Positions 41,760-52,237 of a stretch of 64,000 nucleotides of DNA are shown here, piece by piece (position 1 is the stretch's first letter; each line of letters opens with the position of its first letter). The DNA comes from an uncultured Gammaproteobacteria bacterium (GTDB lineage Bacteria; Pseudomonadota; Gammaproteobacteria; Nitrosococcales; Methylophagaceae), in contig CAJQLA010000006.1 in assembly GCA_905479075.1 (NCBI GenBank), forward strand, positions 124,001 through 188,000, in the 5' to 3' direction. The notes beneath the pieces are model-generated. The model worked only from the letters and a program-made list of their open reading frames with translations. It searched no databases and was not told the DNA's origin. The translations under genes and the position numbers were made by a program.

Positions 41760-42452
41760 ATGGCAACGAATATTTTAGTAGTAGAGGATGATGCAGCAAT
41801 TAGAGATATGCTGTGCTTTTCTCTTCGGCATGCCGGTTATATCTGCGAAGCAGTCGGGGATGGGGAACGTGGGCTTGAAGCGGTAAAGTTGCAAAGACCC
41901 CACATTATTCTTTTAGATTGGATGCTCCCTGGTATTGACGGTATAGAATTTATTCGCCGTCTACGCTCCAATGACTATATGGCCGATATTCCTGTGATTA
42001 TGTTGACAGCTAAAGGAGAGAGTGAGGACTTGGTGAAGGGGCTGAGTGTTGGTGCTGATGACTATGTTAATAAACCGTTTTCACCATCGGAGTTGGTTGC
42101 TAGAATTAAAGCTGTACTTCGTCGCTGTTCATTACCAGATACAGATGCTCAAGAAAGTTTAAAACATGGAACAGTCATGTTAGATATGAAAAGTCATCGT
42201 CTATCCATTGGCGGTGACAGAGTGGATCTTGGCCCTACCGAGTTTAGACTGTTGCACTTCTTCATGAAGAATCCTGAAAGAGCCTATAGCCGTGGCCAAT
42301 TGCTTGATCATGTCTGGGGCGATACCGTCTATATTGAGGAGCGAACAGTAGATGTCCATATCCGTCGTTTGCGTAAGGCGCTTGAATCATCTAAAAATGA
42401 CCACCTTATTGAAACGGTACGTGGTGTAGGGTATCGATTTGCAGGTGAGTGA
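41760..42452 (+). CDS. phoB: Phosphate-regulon response regulator PhoB
   Basis: A 230-residue OmpR/PhoB-family regulator. The receiver domain has the acidic pair D10-D11, phospho-acceptor D53 (LLDWMLPGIDG) and Lys in VNKPF. The C-terminal winged helix has GPTEFRLLHFFM and TVDVHIRRLRKAL, the DNA-recognition segment. Length and sequence match E. coli PhoB. It is followed after 7 bases by phoR. A Pho box upstream suggests it activates its own gene. Confidence 0.98.
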   Translation: MATNILVVEDDAAIRDMLCFSLRHAGYICEAVGDGERGLEAVKLQRPHIILLDWMLPGIDGIEFIRRLRSNDYMADIPVIMLTAKGESEDLVKGLSVGADDYVNKPFSPSELVARIKAVLRRCSLPDTDAQESLKHGTVMLDMKSHRLSIGGDRVDLGPTEFRLLHFFMKNPERAYSRGQLLDHVWGDTVYIEERTVDVHIRRLRKALESSKNDHLIETVRGVGYRFAGE

Positions 42453-42459
42453 TTAATTA

Positions 42460-43752
42460 ATGGCTTGGGATTACTGGCGTTTTCTCGCCATCCTTAGTTT
42501 GTCTGGCTTTGTCGGACTTTTGTTTGATCAGATGGTGACGTTCTTATTTCTGGCATCATTTTTCTATGCTTTATGGCTGCAACGAAACTGGTTCCAGTTA
42601 TTAAAATGGATGCAAAGACCTAAGAAGAATCAGAGTCCAAATGCTGTGGGTGTGATTGATGATGTCTGCCGTGAAGTGGAAAGAGTCCGCTTGCAGAATA
42701 CCTCTCGTAAGAAAAAGCTGGGTGGTTATCTTAAACGTTTTCAATCCGCAACATCTGCATTGCCTGATGGCATCGTGGTACTGGGTGATTATGGTGAGGT
42801 TGACTGGGCAAATGATTCGGCCAAAATTCTAATGGGTGTCCGTTGGCCTAAAGATAGCAATGTCCGAGTTAACAACTTAATTCGAGACCCAGATTTTCAA
42901 CAGCTTTTGGCGGGCCATGATGAGTTTGGAAGAACCGTTATGGTCAATTCTCCAGTTAATCCAGCAATACAGCTAGAAATCAAAATCGTTAAATATATGG
43001 GTAGCGGTAGGATGTTGGTAGCTAGAGATATGACTCAAATAGTCAAACTACAAAAGATGCGCCGAGATTTTGTAGCTAATGTATCTCATGAGTTGAGAAC
43101 CCCGCTGACGGTTTTGCGTGGCTATTTAGAAATGTTCAATGCTGATGATAGTACTCAAGAGCAATGGCAAGCTGCATTACCTGCAATGAAGCAGCAGGCA
43201 GAAAGAATGAGTGAGATGTTGCAGGAGCTATTATCTCTGTCACGCTTGGAAACAGGTGAGAAGGAGCTTCAAAATTCATCGACTGATATTGCAAAGCTAC
43301 TTGAAGATGTTATTCAAGATGCTAAACAACTTAAACAATATCATGAGCATGACATTCAATTGAAACTAGAAACCGAGAAATGGTTATTAGTCGATGCAGA
43401 AGAAATACGCAGCGCTATATCCAACTTGGTTTTTAATGCTGTCAAATATACTCCTGCGAAATGCGAAATTGTGATTCGTTGGGCTATTGAGCAAGAGAAG
43501 GCGTTAATTGAAGTAAGCGATAAAGGAGATGGTATTGCTGAATATCATCTAGAACGATTAACAGAACGCTTTTATCGTGTTGATAGTGGACGTTCACAAG
43601 ATGTCGGAGGGACGGGCTTAGGTCTTGCCATTGTAAAACATGTTTTGCAGCGACATGATGCAGAATTAAAGATATCGAGTGAACTAGGTAAAGGCACACG
43701 ATTTTCTTGTTATTTCCCAAAATCAAAAATGGTTGAAAAACCAAACCTTTAG
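42460..43752 (+). CDS. phoR: Phosphate-regulon sensor histidine kinase PhoR
   Basis: A 430-residue membrane kinase. Two hydrophobic helices (about 7-20 and 24-40) anchor it without a large periplasmic domain, followed by a basic region, a PAS domain (about 95-185) and the kinase core. His210 in VSHELRTPL is the phosphorylation site. The N box NLVFNAVKYTP, G1 DKGDGI and G2 GGTGLGLAIVK bind ATP. The design matches PhoR, which takes its signal from PstSCAB-PhoU in the membrane. It is co-transcribed with phoB. Confidence 0.97.
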   Translation: MAWDYWRFLAILSLSGFVGLLFDQMVTFLFLASFFYALWLQRNWFQLLKWMQRPKKNQSPNAVGVIDDVCREVERVRLQNTSRKKKLGGYLKRFQSATSALPDGIVVLGDYGEVDWANDSAKILMGVRWPKDSNVRVNNLIRDPDFQQLLAGHDEFGRTVMVNSPVNPAIQLEIKIVKYMGSGRMLVARDMTQIVKLQKMRRDFVANVSHELRTPLTVLRGYLEMFNADDSTQEQWQAALPAMKQQAERMSEMLQELLSLSRLETGEKELQNSSTDIAKLLEDVIQDAKQLKQYHEHDIQLKLETEKWLLVDAEEIRSAISNLVFNAVKYTPAKCEIVIRWAIEQEKALIEVSDKGDGIAEYHLERLTERFYRVDSGRSQDVGGTGLGLAIVKHVLQRHDAELKISSELGKGTRFSCYFPKSKMVEKPNL

Positions 43753-43777
43753 AAATATACATCCCAAATAGAGGTGT

Positions 43778-43833
43778 TTGTCATATAACTGTCATATTGT
43801 TTTCATATCATTGTCACAGTTAAGTCGGATACT
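43778..43833 (+). promoter_or_regulatory. Tandem Pho boxes and -10 element of pstS
   Basis: Four 7-base repeats with strict 11-base spacing occur: TTGTCAT, CTGTCAT, TTTTCAT and TTGTCAC at 43778, 43789, 43800 and 43811. They make two adjacent Pho boxes. A GATACT -10 starts at 43828, 10 bases past the last repeat. This is the classic PhoB-dependent architecture and strongly predicts induction by phosphate limitation. Confidence 0.9.
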
Positions 43834-43886
43834 GCAAGGGTAACAAGTTTACAACTTATATTTTTTAACTTGGGAGTTGAACACAA

Positions 43887-44840
43887 ATGTTCATGAAAAA
43901 ATTGACTATTTTAGGTGCGGCAGCATCATTAGCATTTTCTGCAGCAGCCATCGCCGATGTTGATCCGGCATTACCAGACTATCAAAAATCAAGCGGTGTT
44001 TCAGGCAACCTGTCCAGTGTTGGCTCAGACACATTAGCTAACTTGATGACACTTTGGGCTGAAGAATTCAAGCGTGAATACCCAAATGTAAATATTCAAA
44101 TCCAAGCTGCGGGCTCTTCAACTGCGCCACCTGCATTAACAGAGGGTACTGCAAATTTCGGCCCTATGAGTCGTAAGATGAAAGATAAAGAAACAGCGGC
44201 TTTTGAAGCGAAATATGGTTATAAAGCGACACCTATCCGTGTGGCAATTGATGCCTTAGCGGTATATGTACATAAAGATAACCCAATTGAAGGTATGACA
44301 ATTCCTCAAGTCGATGCGGTTTTCTCTGCAACACGCAAATGTGGTGCTGCTGAAGATATTACAAGTTGGAGTCAATTAGGCAGCAACTTGGGCAATATTC
44401 AGCTTTACGGCCGTAACTCAGTTTCAGGTACGTATGGTTACTTTAAGAAAAAAGCATTATGTAAAGGTGACTTTAAAAATAGTGTAAATGAGCAGCCTGG
44501 TTCTGCTTCAGTCGTGCAAGGTGTCACTAAATCGCTAAATGGTATTGGTTACTCAGGTATCGGTTATAAAACATCTGGCGTTAAAGCAGTTGCTTTAACG
44601 AAAAAAGAAGGTACACCTTTTATTGCAGCTACTAAAGCAAATGCAGCAAATGGTACTTATCCACTATCTCGTTACCTATATGTCTATGTGAACAAAGCGC
44701 CTAATAAACCATTAACGCCAATTGATCGTGAATTCTTTAAAATGGTTTTATCAAAAGTAGGTCAAAAAGTTGTAATGAAAGATGGTTATGTTCCATTGCC
44801 CGTGGAAGTTGTCGAAAAAGAACTGGCTAAACTTAAATAA
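43887..44840 (+). CDS. pstS: Phosphate ABC transporter, periplasmic binding protein
   Basis: A 317-residue phosphate-binding protein with a signal peptide (cleavage after AIA, about residue 23). The ligand site includes [14 protein letters not shown] and [11 protein letters not shown], matching the PstS type of Vibrio and Pseudomonas rather than the shorter E. coli one. GGGAG precedes the ATG. It is driven by tandem Pho boxes and followed by a terminator before pstC, which would give more binding protein than permease. Confidence 0.97.
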   Translation: MFMKKLTILGAAASLAFSAAAIADVDPALPDYQKSSGVSGNLSSVGSDTLANLMTLWAEEFKREYPNVNIQIQAAGSSTAPPALTEGTANFGPMSRKMKDKETAAFEAKYGYKATPIRVAIDALAVYVHKDNPIEGMTIPQVDAVFSATRKCGAAEDITSWSQLGSNLGNIQLYGRNSVSGTYGYFKKKALCKGDFKNSVNEQPGSASVVQGVTKSLNGIGYSGIGYKTSGVKAVALTKKEGTPFIAATKANAANGTYPLSRYLYVYVNKAPNKPLTPIDREFFKMVLSKVGQKVVMKDGYVPLPVEVVEKELAKLK

Positions 44841-44863
44841 CCAATTTTAGCATTAAAATTAAT

Positions 44864-44896
44864 AACGCCTCGTACAAAGTGTACGGGGCGTTTTAT
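44864..44896 (+). terminator. Terminator between pstS and pstC
   Basis: AACGCC-T-CGTAC pairs with GTACG-G-GGCGTT around a short AAAGT loop, with one T-G position, and TTTTATT follows. It lies 24 bases after the pstS stop. Partial read-through into pstCAB-phoU is likely, because no clear Pho box precedes pstC. Confidence 0.85.
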
Positions 44897-45002
44897 TCTG
44901 GAATATAATTGGACGCTCCAAATTAGAGCTATTCTTAAAATTATGTACAAGTGGTCCTTTTAATACAGGACTAACTTTAATTAAAGTGAGATCAAAGCCA
45001 TT

Positions 45003-47276
45003 ATGGTTGAGAATTCTTCAATAGGCAGTGTGTTACCACCAACAGGATCGCCCGTCGCAAAAAGACGCCGGGCTTGGCGCGAATTTAAAGATCGTGTTGC
45101 CAGATATGGTGTTGCAATGGGTGGCGTTTCTGTCATTTTTGCCATTGTATTGATCTTTTTCTACCTACTTTATGTTGTCTTACCCTTATTTTATGGGGCA
45201 GAGGTAGACACGAAATCGGAATATCAATATAGCGCTAATTCGGCGAGTTACTTAGCCTTAAATGAATATAATGATGTTGCCTTAAGTGTCGACATGTCAG
45301 GTCAGGTTACTTTCTTTGCTGCTGATACCGGTAAAGAGATATTGACACCTCAATTGTCTTTGCCAGAAGGGAGTGCAATCACTAGTTTTAGTAGTGGTGA
45401 CGCCACAACAGGTATCCTTAGCTATGGCTTTGATAATGGACAGGTTTTATTGTTCAAGCGTGAATATAAAATTAGTTACCCAGATGATAAGCGCAAAATC
45501 ACCCCATTTATTAGTTATCCATTGGGACAAGAATCAATTCAGGTTGATCCAAAAGGAAGGAGGGTTAGTTTACTTTCTGTTCAAAGCAATGATGAACAGT
45601 CTAGCTTTGCTGCATTAACAGAAAACAATAGTTTAGTACTGCAAAGTACTATCAGAGAGCAAGATTTTCTTGACGAAGATGCATTCACTTTAACCACGCA
45701 AATTGGCGAAATTGATTTAAGTGAGTTCGGTGAGATCACACATATGGAAATGGATATTGACCAGCGTGAGCTTTATATCGTCAACCGAAAAGGTTTTATC
45801 GCTTACTACGATATCCAAAATATTGAACAAGCTCGATTAATACAACAAATAAAAGCGGTACCTCATGGCGTTGATATTACGACGCTGGAGTTTTTAACAG
45901 GGGGTATCTCTATCCTTGTTGGGCGAAGCGATGGTCAAATTGATCAATGGTTCCCGGTTAGAGGTGAAGATAACAACACTATTTTGCATAATGTCCGAAG
46001 TTTTAAGGAGCAAAGTGCAGCCATCATACAAATCGAACCAGAATATGCGCGTAAAGGTTTTATTGCCTTAGATCAAACAGGCGATTTTGGTATTTATCAC
46101 ACGACAGCACACCGTACTTTATTAGTTGAGCCGCTAAGTGATCATGCGAATGTGAAAATGGCTTTATCGCCCAGAGCGAATGGCCTATTAAGTTTAGCGA
46201 TTGATGGCAAGGCGAAGCTGTTAGTTATAGATAATGAACATCCTGAAGTGTCATGGCACTCATTATGGCAAGAGGTCTGGTATGAAAGCCGTGATAAGCC
46301 AGAGTATATATGGCAATCGTCTTCGGCTAGTAATGACTTTGAGCCTAAACTTAGCTTGAGCCCGTTGACCTTTGGTACGATTAAAGCGGCATTTTACGCC
46401 ATGATGGTGGCTGTTCCTTTGGCAATCATGGGTGCGATTTTCACGGCTTATTTTATGTCGCCAAAAATGCGAACTTTAGTGAAGCCAACCATAGAAATTA
46501 TGGAGGCATTGCCAACGGTTATTCTTGGTTTCTTAGCGGGGTTATGGTTAGCCCCGATTGTCGAAGGCAATTTGCCAGGCGTCTTTTCGATATTGGTGTT
46601 ATTGCCCATTATGACCATATTAACTGCATGGCTATGGACTAAATTACCAGCGGTTATTAGAGAGCGAATACCTGATGGTTGGGAAGCAGCAATATTGATA
46701 CCGATTGTCATCCTGGTGGGCGTGGTGTCTATGTTGGCGAGTCCGACACTTGAATTATGGTTGTTTAATGGTGATATGCCGCGTTGGTTGGATGAGGTAG
46801 GAATCGGTTTTGATCAGCGTAATTCATTGGTAGTCGGGCTGGTGATGGGTTTTGCCGTTATTCCGACTATTTTTTCAATTACTGAAGATGCCATATTTGG
46901 CGTGCCGAAACATTTAACAATCGGTTCACTAGCACTAGGGGCAACGCCTTGGCAAACACTAACTCGGGTTGTTTTATTGACGGCGAGTCCGGGTATTTTC
47001 TCAGCGGTGATGATTGGTTTGGGTCGTGCGGTTGGTGAAACAATGATTGTGTTAATGGCAACGGGTAATACACCGATAATGGACTTCAATATTTTTGAAG
47101 GCTTTAGAGCCCTATCCGCCAATATTGCGGTGGAAATGCCGGAAGCAGAAGTGGCCAGTTCGCATTATCGAGTCCTGTTTTTAGCTGCTTTGGTTTTATT
47201 CATGGCGACATTCATTTTTAACACAGTTGCTGAAGTTGTACGCCAGCGACTACGTGTTAAATACAGCAGTTTGTAG
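45003..47276 (+). CDS. pstC: Phosphate ABC transporter permease PstC (long form)
   Basis: A 757-residue permease, far longer than the 319-residue E. coli PstC but like those of Pseudomonas and Vibrio. The N-terminal helix (about 37-60) is followed by a large periplasmic domain (about 65-450) with beta-propeller-like segments such as VALSVDMSGQVTFFAADTG. The last 300 residues hold the permease helices with the EAA-type loop SLALGATPWQTLTRVVL, which contacts PstB. It is preceded by a 12-base palindrome CTTTAATTAAAG but no clear promoter. pstA follows after 12 bases. Confidence 0.95.
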   Translation: MVENSSIGSVLPPTGSPVAKRRRAWREFKDRVARYGVAMGGVSVIFAIVLIFFYLLYVVLPLFYGAEVDTKSEYQYSANSASYLALNEYNDVALSVDMSGQVTFFAADTGKEILTPQLSLPEGSAITSFSSGDATTGILSYGFDNGQVLLFKREYKISYPDDKRKITPFISYPLGQESIQVDPKGRRVSLLSVQSNDEQSSFAALTENNSLVLQSTIREQDFLDEDAFTLTTQIGEIDLSEFGEITHMEMDIDQRELYIVNRKGFIAYYDIQNIEQARLIQQIKAVPHGVDITTLEFLTGGISILVGRSDGQIDQWFPVRGEDNNTILHNVRSFKEQSAAIIQIEPEYARKGFIALDQTGDFGIYHTTAHRTLLVEPLSDHANVKMALSPRANGLLSLAIDGKAKLLVIDNEHPEVSWHSLWQEVWYESRDKPEYIWQSSSASNDFEPKLSLSPLTFGTIKAAFYAMMVAVPLAIMGAIFTAYFMSPKMRTLVKPTIEIMEALPTVILGFLAGLWLAPIVEGNLPGVFSILVLLPIMTILTAWLWTKLPAVIRERIPDGWEAAILIPIVILVGVVSMLASPTLELWLFNGDMPRWLDEVGIGFDQRNSLVVGLVMGFAVIPTIFSITEDAIFGVPKHLTIGSLALGATPWQTLTRVVLLTASPGIFSAVMIGLGRAVGETMIVLMATGNTPIMDFNIFEGFRALSANIAVEMPEAEVASSHYRVLFLAALVLFMATFIFNTVAEVVRQRLRVKYSSL

Positions 47277-47288
47277 GTGAGTAAAAAG

Positions 47289-48959
47289 ATGTCTAATCAA
47301 TCATTTTCTTCTTGGTCCAAAAACGGTACGCCATGGGTTTGGATCAATGCCGGTGCTGTCAGCGTTAGCCTAGTCATGGTGATAGGACTGCTAGGGCTTA
47401 TCGCAGTACGAGGCTTAAGCCACTTTTGGCCAGCAGATATTGTGTCAATAAATTATACAGAGCCAGGACAAGAGTCTACTGTTTTGCTTGGTGAAATGGT
47501 CGATAAAGAAGTCGTTTCAGCGCTTCGTTTAAAAAATACCGGTGTAGATTTACCTGAAGGCCAAACGAGCGGAGAACGATTTCTATTAAAAGTGGGTAAT
47601 CGTGATTATTTCGGTCTTGATTTTAAATGGATAAATGGTCCTTGGATAAGTGAACCAAACTACCCAGAAAATGTTGTGGCTATTGAACGACGGGAATGGG
47701 GGCATTTTTATGGTTATTTAAAAAATGTCAGCGAGAAACATCAAGTCGTTTCATCGGGCGAACAAGCATGGCAGGAATTCCAACAACGTTTGAAGCGTAG
47801 TAACTTTTTAGTCGATGAAATAAAGTCGATAGAAAAGCATGAAATTGGTGAAATTAATCATGCCCTTGAGGAATTAAGACTTGAGACTCGTCGTTTGGAA
47901 TTAGATGGCGTTGTCGAAGGTTCGTCACCTTATCAAGAAATCGAACTAGAAAAGCGTCAATGGGATGTTCGTTATAAAGAGTTGCAAGGACAACTGGCAG
48001 ATTTATATTCAGAGTTAGCCAGAGATCAAATTGTTGTAACGATGTCAGATGGGCGGGATGTTGAAATACCGTTAGCGAAAATCGTGGATGCTTTTCAGCC
48101 TAACAAAATGTCAGTGGGTGAAAAGCTTGCTCATTATGGTCATGAAGTGTGGAAGTTTGTGTCGGGTGATCCGCGTGAAGCAAATACTGAAGGAGGGATT
48201 TTCCCAGCGATATTCGGCACGGTTATGATGGTCATGATTATGGCGATATTAGTGACTCCGTTTGGTGTTGTGGCAGCAGTTTATTTGAAGGAATATGCGA
48301 CACAAGGACCGATGATTCGTTTGATACGTATCGCGGTTAATAACCTAGCGGGTGTTCCATCAATTGTTTATGGTGTATTTGGTTTAGGGTTCTTTGTTTA
48401 TTTCCTCGGTGGGAATATTGATGAACTATTCTTCCAAGCCAGTTTACCGGCACCCACATTTGGTACGCCAGGTTTGATGTGGGCATCATTAACGCTGGCG
48501 ATTTTAACAGTGCCTGTGGTTATTGTGGCAACTGAAGAAGGCTTGTCGCGTATTCCGCGTAATATCCGTGAAGGTAGCCTGGCATTAGGTGCGACAAAAG
48601 CAGAAACGTTGTGGCGGACAGTATTACCTATGGCGGCTCCGGCAATGATGACGGGGTTAATTCTGGCTGTAGCCCGTGCAGCAGGTGAGGTTGCGCCATT
48701 GATGATGGTGGGTGTTGTAAAACTTGCGCCGGCTTTGGCTGTCGATACTATTGCACCGTATTTACATCTTGACCGCCAGTTTATGCATTTGGGTTTTCAT
48801 ATTTATGATGTTGGTTTCCAAAGTCCAAATGTTGAAGCAGCAAGACCGTTAGTTTATGCCACCGCCTTATTATTAGTGTTAATTATTATCGTACTGAATT
48901 TAGCAGCGATTGGTATTCGTAATCGTTTACGCGAAAACTTTAAAGCAAGTGAGAATTAG
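47289..48959 (+). CDS. pstA: Phosphate ABC transporter permease PstA (long form)
   Basis: A 556-residue permease. One N-terminal helix (about 18-40) leads into a periplasmic part with a coiled coil (about 175-240), then the permease core with the EAA loop [18 protein letters not shown] and helices to about residue 545. Long PstA forms accompany long PstC in marine gammaproteobacteria. I start at ATG 47289 because AGGTGAG lies 7 bases upstream; a GTG at 47277 directly after pstC is an alternative. pstB begins 1 base after its stop. Confidence 0.95.
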   Translation: MSNQSFSSWSKNGTPWVWINAGAVSVSLVMVIGLLGLIAVRGLSHFWPADIVSINYTEPGQESTVLLGEMVDKEVVSALRLKNTGVDLPEGQTSGERFLLKVGNRDYFGLDFKWINGPWISEPNYPENVVAIERREWGHFYGYLKNVSEKHQVVSSGEQAWQEFQQRLKRSNFLVDEIKSIEKHEIGEINHALEELRLETRRLELDGVVEGSSPYQEIELEKRQWDVRYKELQGQLADLYSELARDQIVVTMSDGRDVEIPLAKIVDAFQPNKMSVGEKLAHYGHEVWKFVSGDPREANTEGGIFPAIFGTVMMVMIMAILVTPFGVVAAVYLKEYATQGPMIRLIRIAVNNLAGVPSIVYGVFGLGFFVYFLGGNIDELFFQASLPAPTFGTPGLMWASLTLAILTVPVVIVATEEGLSRIPRNIREGSLALGATKAETLWRTVLPMAAPAMMTGLILAVARAAGEVAPLMMVGVVKLAPALAVDTIAPYLHLDRQFMHLGFHIYDVGFQSPNVEAARPLVYATALLLVLIIIVLNLAAIGIRNRLRENFKASEN

Positions 48960-48960
48960 G

Positions 48961-49806
48961 ATGGAAGCAGTGAAAGAGCAAGTAAGCACGCAAGCACGTG
49001 CTATTGATATTGAATCAATGCAACGAAGCCAGAAACTAAATTTGGCAGATGAAAAGATTTGTCTTGAAGTAAAAGATTTTAATTTGTTTTATGGCTCCAA
49101 GCAGGCATTGCATAACATAAACATGTCAGTCGCTAAAAACCGTGTCACAGCCTTTATCGGCCCAAGTGGTTGTGGTAAGTCAACATTATTACGCTGTTTT
49201 AATCGTATGAATGATTTGATCGATACAGTGAAAATTGATGGTCAAATGTTGTTAGATGGCCAAGATCTTAATAAACAGTCAGTGAATGTTGCTGACTTAC
49301 GTCGACAAGTCGGTATGGTGTTCCAAAAGCCAAATCCATTTCCAAAATCAATTTATGAAAATGTCGCCTATGGTCTCAGATTGCAGGGTGTAAATGATCG
49401 AGAAACACTAGATCGTGTGGTAGAAAAATCTCTTAAAGGTGCGGCACTGTGGGATGAGGTCAAAGACCGGCTGCAAGAATCAGCAATGGGCATGTCAGGC
49501 GGTCAACAGCAGCGCCTAGTGATTGCGCGTGCGATAGCGATTGAACCTGAGGTGCTGTTGCTTGATGAGCCTGCATCGGCACTTGATCCCTTATCAACAT
49601 TAAAAATCGAAGAGCTGATTTATGAACTCAAGGAAAAATATACCATTGTGATTGTGACACATAATATGCAGCAAGCAGCACGGGTCTCAGACTATACTGC
49701 ATTTATGTATATGGGTGAGTTGATAGAGTTTGGTGCAACTGATGAGCTATTTACCAACCCTACCAAGAAACAAACAGAAGATTATATTACCGGCCGTTAC
49801 GGATAG
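48961..49806 (+). CDS. pstB: Phosphate ABC transporter ATP-binding protein
   Basis: The 281-residue ATPase drives PstCA. Walker A is GPSGCGKS (67-74), the ABC signature is MSGGQQQRL, and Walker B is [13 protein letters not shown]. About 25 extra residues precede the ABC domain, as in some relatives. The start is ATG 48961, right after the pstA stop; an earlier open frame reads into pstA and is not needed. The product matches PstB by its NRMNDLI and FQKPNPFP segments, specific to this subfamily. Confidence 0.97.
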   Translation: MEAVKEQVSTQARAIDIESMQRSQKLNLADEKICLEVKDFNLFYGSKQALHNINMSVAKNRVTAFIGPSGCGKSTLLRCFNRMNDLIDTVKIDGQMLLDGQDLNKQSVNVADLRRQVGMVFQKPNPFPKSIYENVAYGLRLQGVNDRETLDRVVEKSLKGAALWDEVKDRLQESAMGMSGGQQQRLVIARAIAIEPEVLLLDEPASALDPLSTLKIEELIYELKEKYTIVIVTHNMQQAARVSDYTAFMYMGELIEFGATDELFTNPTKKQTEDYITGRYG

Positions 49807-49833
49807 TTGGCTAGGAGCGATTAGGAGAACAAA

Positions 49834-50553
49834 ATGGTTACAAATTCACAACATATTTCACAACAGTTTGAAAAAGAATTGGAAGATATTCGTTCACTTG
49901 TTTTGGCAATGGGTGGTTTAGTCGAACAACAAGTTAATAACGCTCAAGAAGCATTGATGACAGCAGATAGTGAGTTGGCTCGTAGTGTCATCAGTCTTGA
50001 CGAGGATGTTAATGAGCTGGAAGTGACGATTGATGAAGAATGCATTCAAATCATTGCACTAAGACAGCCAACTGCAGGTGACCTGAGACTGGTAGCAGGT
50101 ATTTTAAAAACCATTACCGATTTAGAGCGAATTGGTGATGAGTCAGTCAGTATCGCGCGTATGGCGATGAATTTGTCTGAAAAAGACCGACCTAAAAAGA
50201 ACTACCGCGAATTATTGTCAATGGGAAATCATGTGCAAGGTATGTTGCGTGATGCACTTGATGCTTTTGCACGTTTAGATATTAAGCAAGCGATTCGTGT
50301 GGCACAAGAAGATCGTGAGATTGATGGTGAATACGAAGGTATTATCCGTCAGTTAATTACTTATATGATGGAAGACCCGCGTACAGTGACCAAAGCCATT
50401 GATATGATGTGGTCTGCTCGCTCATTTGAGCGAATAGCTGATCATGCTTGTAATATCTGCGAGCATGTTATTTATTTGGTTGAAGGGAAAGATGTTCGCC
50501 ATTTAAGTTTAGAAAAAATGGAAAAAGTCGTAAAAAAAGCGGGCAAAAAATAA
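49834..50553 (+). CDS. phoU: Phosphate signalling protein PhoU
   Basis: A 239-residue all-helical protein with two PhoU repeats, each with an acidic metal-binding motif: LERIGDESVSIARMA in the first and FERIADHACNICEHV in the second. PhoU links PstB to PhoR and represses the regulon when phosphate is plentiful. TTAGGAGAAC precedes the ATG. It ends the pst operon and is followed by a strong terminator. Confidence 0.97.
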   Translation: MVTNSQHISQQFEKELEDIRSLVLAMGGLVEQQVNNAQEALMTADSELARSVISLDEDVNELEVTIDEECIQIIALRQPTAGDLRLVAGILKTITDLERIGDESVSIARMAMNLSEKDRPKKNYRELLSMGNHVQGMLRDALDAFARLDIKQAIRVAQEDREIDGEYEGIIRQLITYMMEDPRTVTKAIDMMWSARSFERIADHACNICEHVIYLVEGKDVRHLSLEKMEKVVKKAGKK

Positions 50554-50571
50554 CAGTCACTCAATTTTAAT

Positions 50572-50608
50572 AAAAAGCCCATGCTTATTAATGAGCATGG
50601 GCTTTTTT
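50572..50608 (+). terminator. Rho-independent terminator of the pst-phoU operon
   Basis: A 14-bp perfect stem (50572-50585 with 50094+500, that is 50594-50607) starts with A residues, closes a loop TATTAATG and runs into T residues. It is one of the strongest terminators in the window and separates phoU from ppx. Confidence 0.95.
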
Positions 50609-50711
50609 GTTTCTATCATCTTGTTTTATTTAAAGTTAGAAATAATGGCTTGTTAAAGCGCAAGCAATGTATCACTATTGCATTGTTAAATGATGTGACT
50701 AAAGAGTAGAG

Positions 50712-52220
50712 ATGAGCACCACACAACAAGAAGATGAACATGCAATCCTGGCTGCTATAGACTTAGGATCAAACAGTTTTCACATGATTATTGCTCGTCT
50801 GAGAGATGGACATTTCCAAGTGATGGATCGCTTACGCGAAATGGTACAGCTCAGAGCTGGAATCGACAGGAGAGGCAATCTAAATAAAGTATCTCAACAA
50901 CGTGCAATTGCCTGTTTAGAGCGATTTGGTGAAAGGATTAGAGATCTACCAGAGGGTAGTGTTCGTGTGGTGGGCACCAATACTTTACGCGTTGCTAAAA
51001 ATAGTCAGGAGTTTCTTAGAAAGGCTAGAAAAGCGCTTGGACATCCTATTGAAGTAGTGGCGGGTGAGGAGGAAGCACGCCTTATTTACTTAGGTGTCTC
51101 TCACGCCCTTGCATTTGATAATAGCCGACGCTTAGTGATGGATATCGGTGGTGGTAGTACCGAGTTTATTATCGGCGAGGGTGATTTCTGGATAGAACGA
51201 GAAAGTCTTTCCATGGGCTGTGTTAGTTTTTCACAACGATACTTTCCTGATGGCGTTATCTCTCAAACAATGATGAAAAAAGCGGTTATTGCTGCCAGTT
51301 CTGAGTTACGTGCTATTCAGCAACCCTACCGTAAGGCCGGGTGGGCTGAAGCGGTAGGCGCTTCAGGTACTATTCGTTGTGCGGCTAACATTATTAAAGA
51401 ACAAGGCTGGGCTGAAGATGGCGTCATTACACCACAGGCCTTAGATAATTTAGTTAATGCTATTACTTCAGTTAGTCATATTAGTGAGCTTAATCTCACA
51501 GGTCTAAGTGCAGAGCGCGCATCTGTTCTTCCAGGTGGCGTAGCTGTACTGAAAGCCTCATTCGACAGATTGCGAATTGATCGAATGATAGTGTCAGATG
51601 GCGCTCTACGTGAAGGCTTATTATATGACTTGCTAGGTCGAATTCAGCATGATGACGAACGGGATAGAACAGTTTTAGCATTCGGTCGGCGCTATCAAAT
51701 TGATGAAAAACAAGCGGACCATGTTATTACCATGGCCGATCAATTTTTTGAGCAAGTGCGAAAATCTTGTGAACTCGATGATGAGAATAAAGCGCAGTTG
51801 AGTTGGGCCGGTAGGCTACATGAAGTAGGGTTGTCCATTTCACATGATCAGTTTCATAAGCATTCATTTTATCTATTGGCTAATTCGAGTCTGCCCGGTT
51901 TTTCACGTGAGGAGCAATTAATATTGGCACTCTTAGTCTTAGGGCAAAGAAAGAAATTCCCTCAAAAACATTTTAAGGCATTGCCAAAAGAGTTGAGGCG
52001 TCCAACCAAATATTTAACTATTCTGTTACGTTTAGCCATGGTTTTTAATCGCGGCCGTTCAGAGGAAGTCGATACCTTTCCTGAGCTTTCGATTGAGGAT
52101 AAGGTGATTCAATTGAGCCTATCGCCAGCTTGGCTTGAACAACACCCTCTAACTGGAGCTGATCTACAGAAAGAAGCTGATTACCTCAGTCGCATTGATT
52201 ATCAATTAATTATTAGTTAA
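50712..52220 (+). CDS. ppx: Exopolyphosphatase (Ppx/GppA family)
   Basis: Ppx removes phosphate from the ends of polyphosphate chains. The 502-residue protein has the actin-like ATPase folds AIDLGSNSFHMI (15-26) and MDIGGGSTEFIIG (about 143-155), with the catalytic glutamate in AGEEEARLIYLG, and a C-terminal HD-like helical part. GppA, which hydrolyses pppGpp, is the alternative in the same family. The length and the place beside the pst operon favour Ppx. No Pho box is seen upstream. It converges on the oxidoreductase gene with 17 bases between stops. Confidence 0.92.
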   Translation: MSTTQQEDEHAILAAIDLGSNSFHMIIARLRDGHFQVMDRLREMVQLRAGIDRRGNLNKVSQQRAIACLERFGERIRDLPEGSVRVVGTNTLRVAKNSQEFLRKARKALGHPIEVVAGEEEARLIYLGVSHALAFDNSRRLVMDIGGGSTEFIIGEGDFWIERESLSMGCVSFSQRYFPDGVISQTMMKKAVIAASSELRAIQQPYRKAGWAEAVGASGTIRCAANIIKEQGWAEDGVITPQALDNLVNAITSVSHISELNLTGLSAERASVLPGGVAVLKASFDRLRIDRMIVSDGALREGLLYDLLGRIQHDDERDRTVLAFGRRYQIDEKQADHVITMADQFFEQVRKSCELDDENKAQLSWAGRLHEVGLSISHDQFHKHSFYLLANSSLPGFSREEQLILALLVLGQRKKFPQKHFKALPKELRRPTKYLTILLRLAMVFNRGRSEEVDTFPELSIEDKVIQLSLSPAWLEQHPLTGADLQKEADYLSRIDYQLIIS

Positions 52221-52237
52221 TTTTTGAGCAATTGAGG

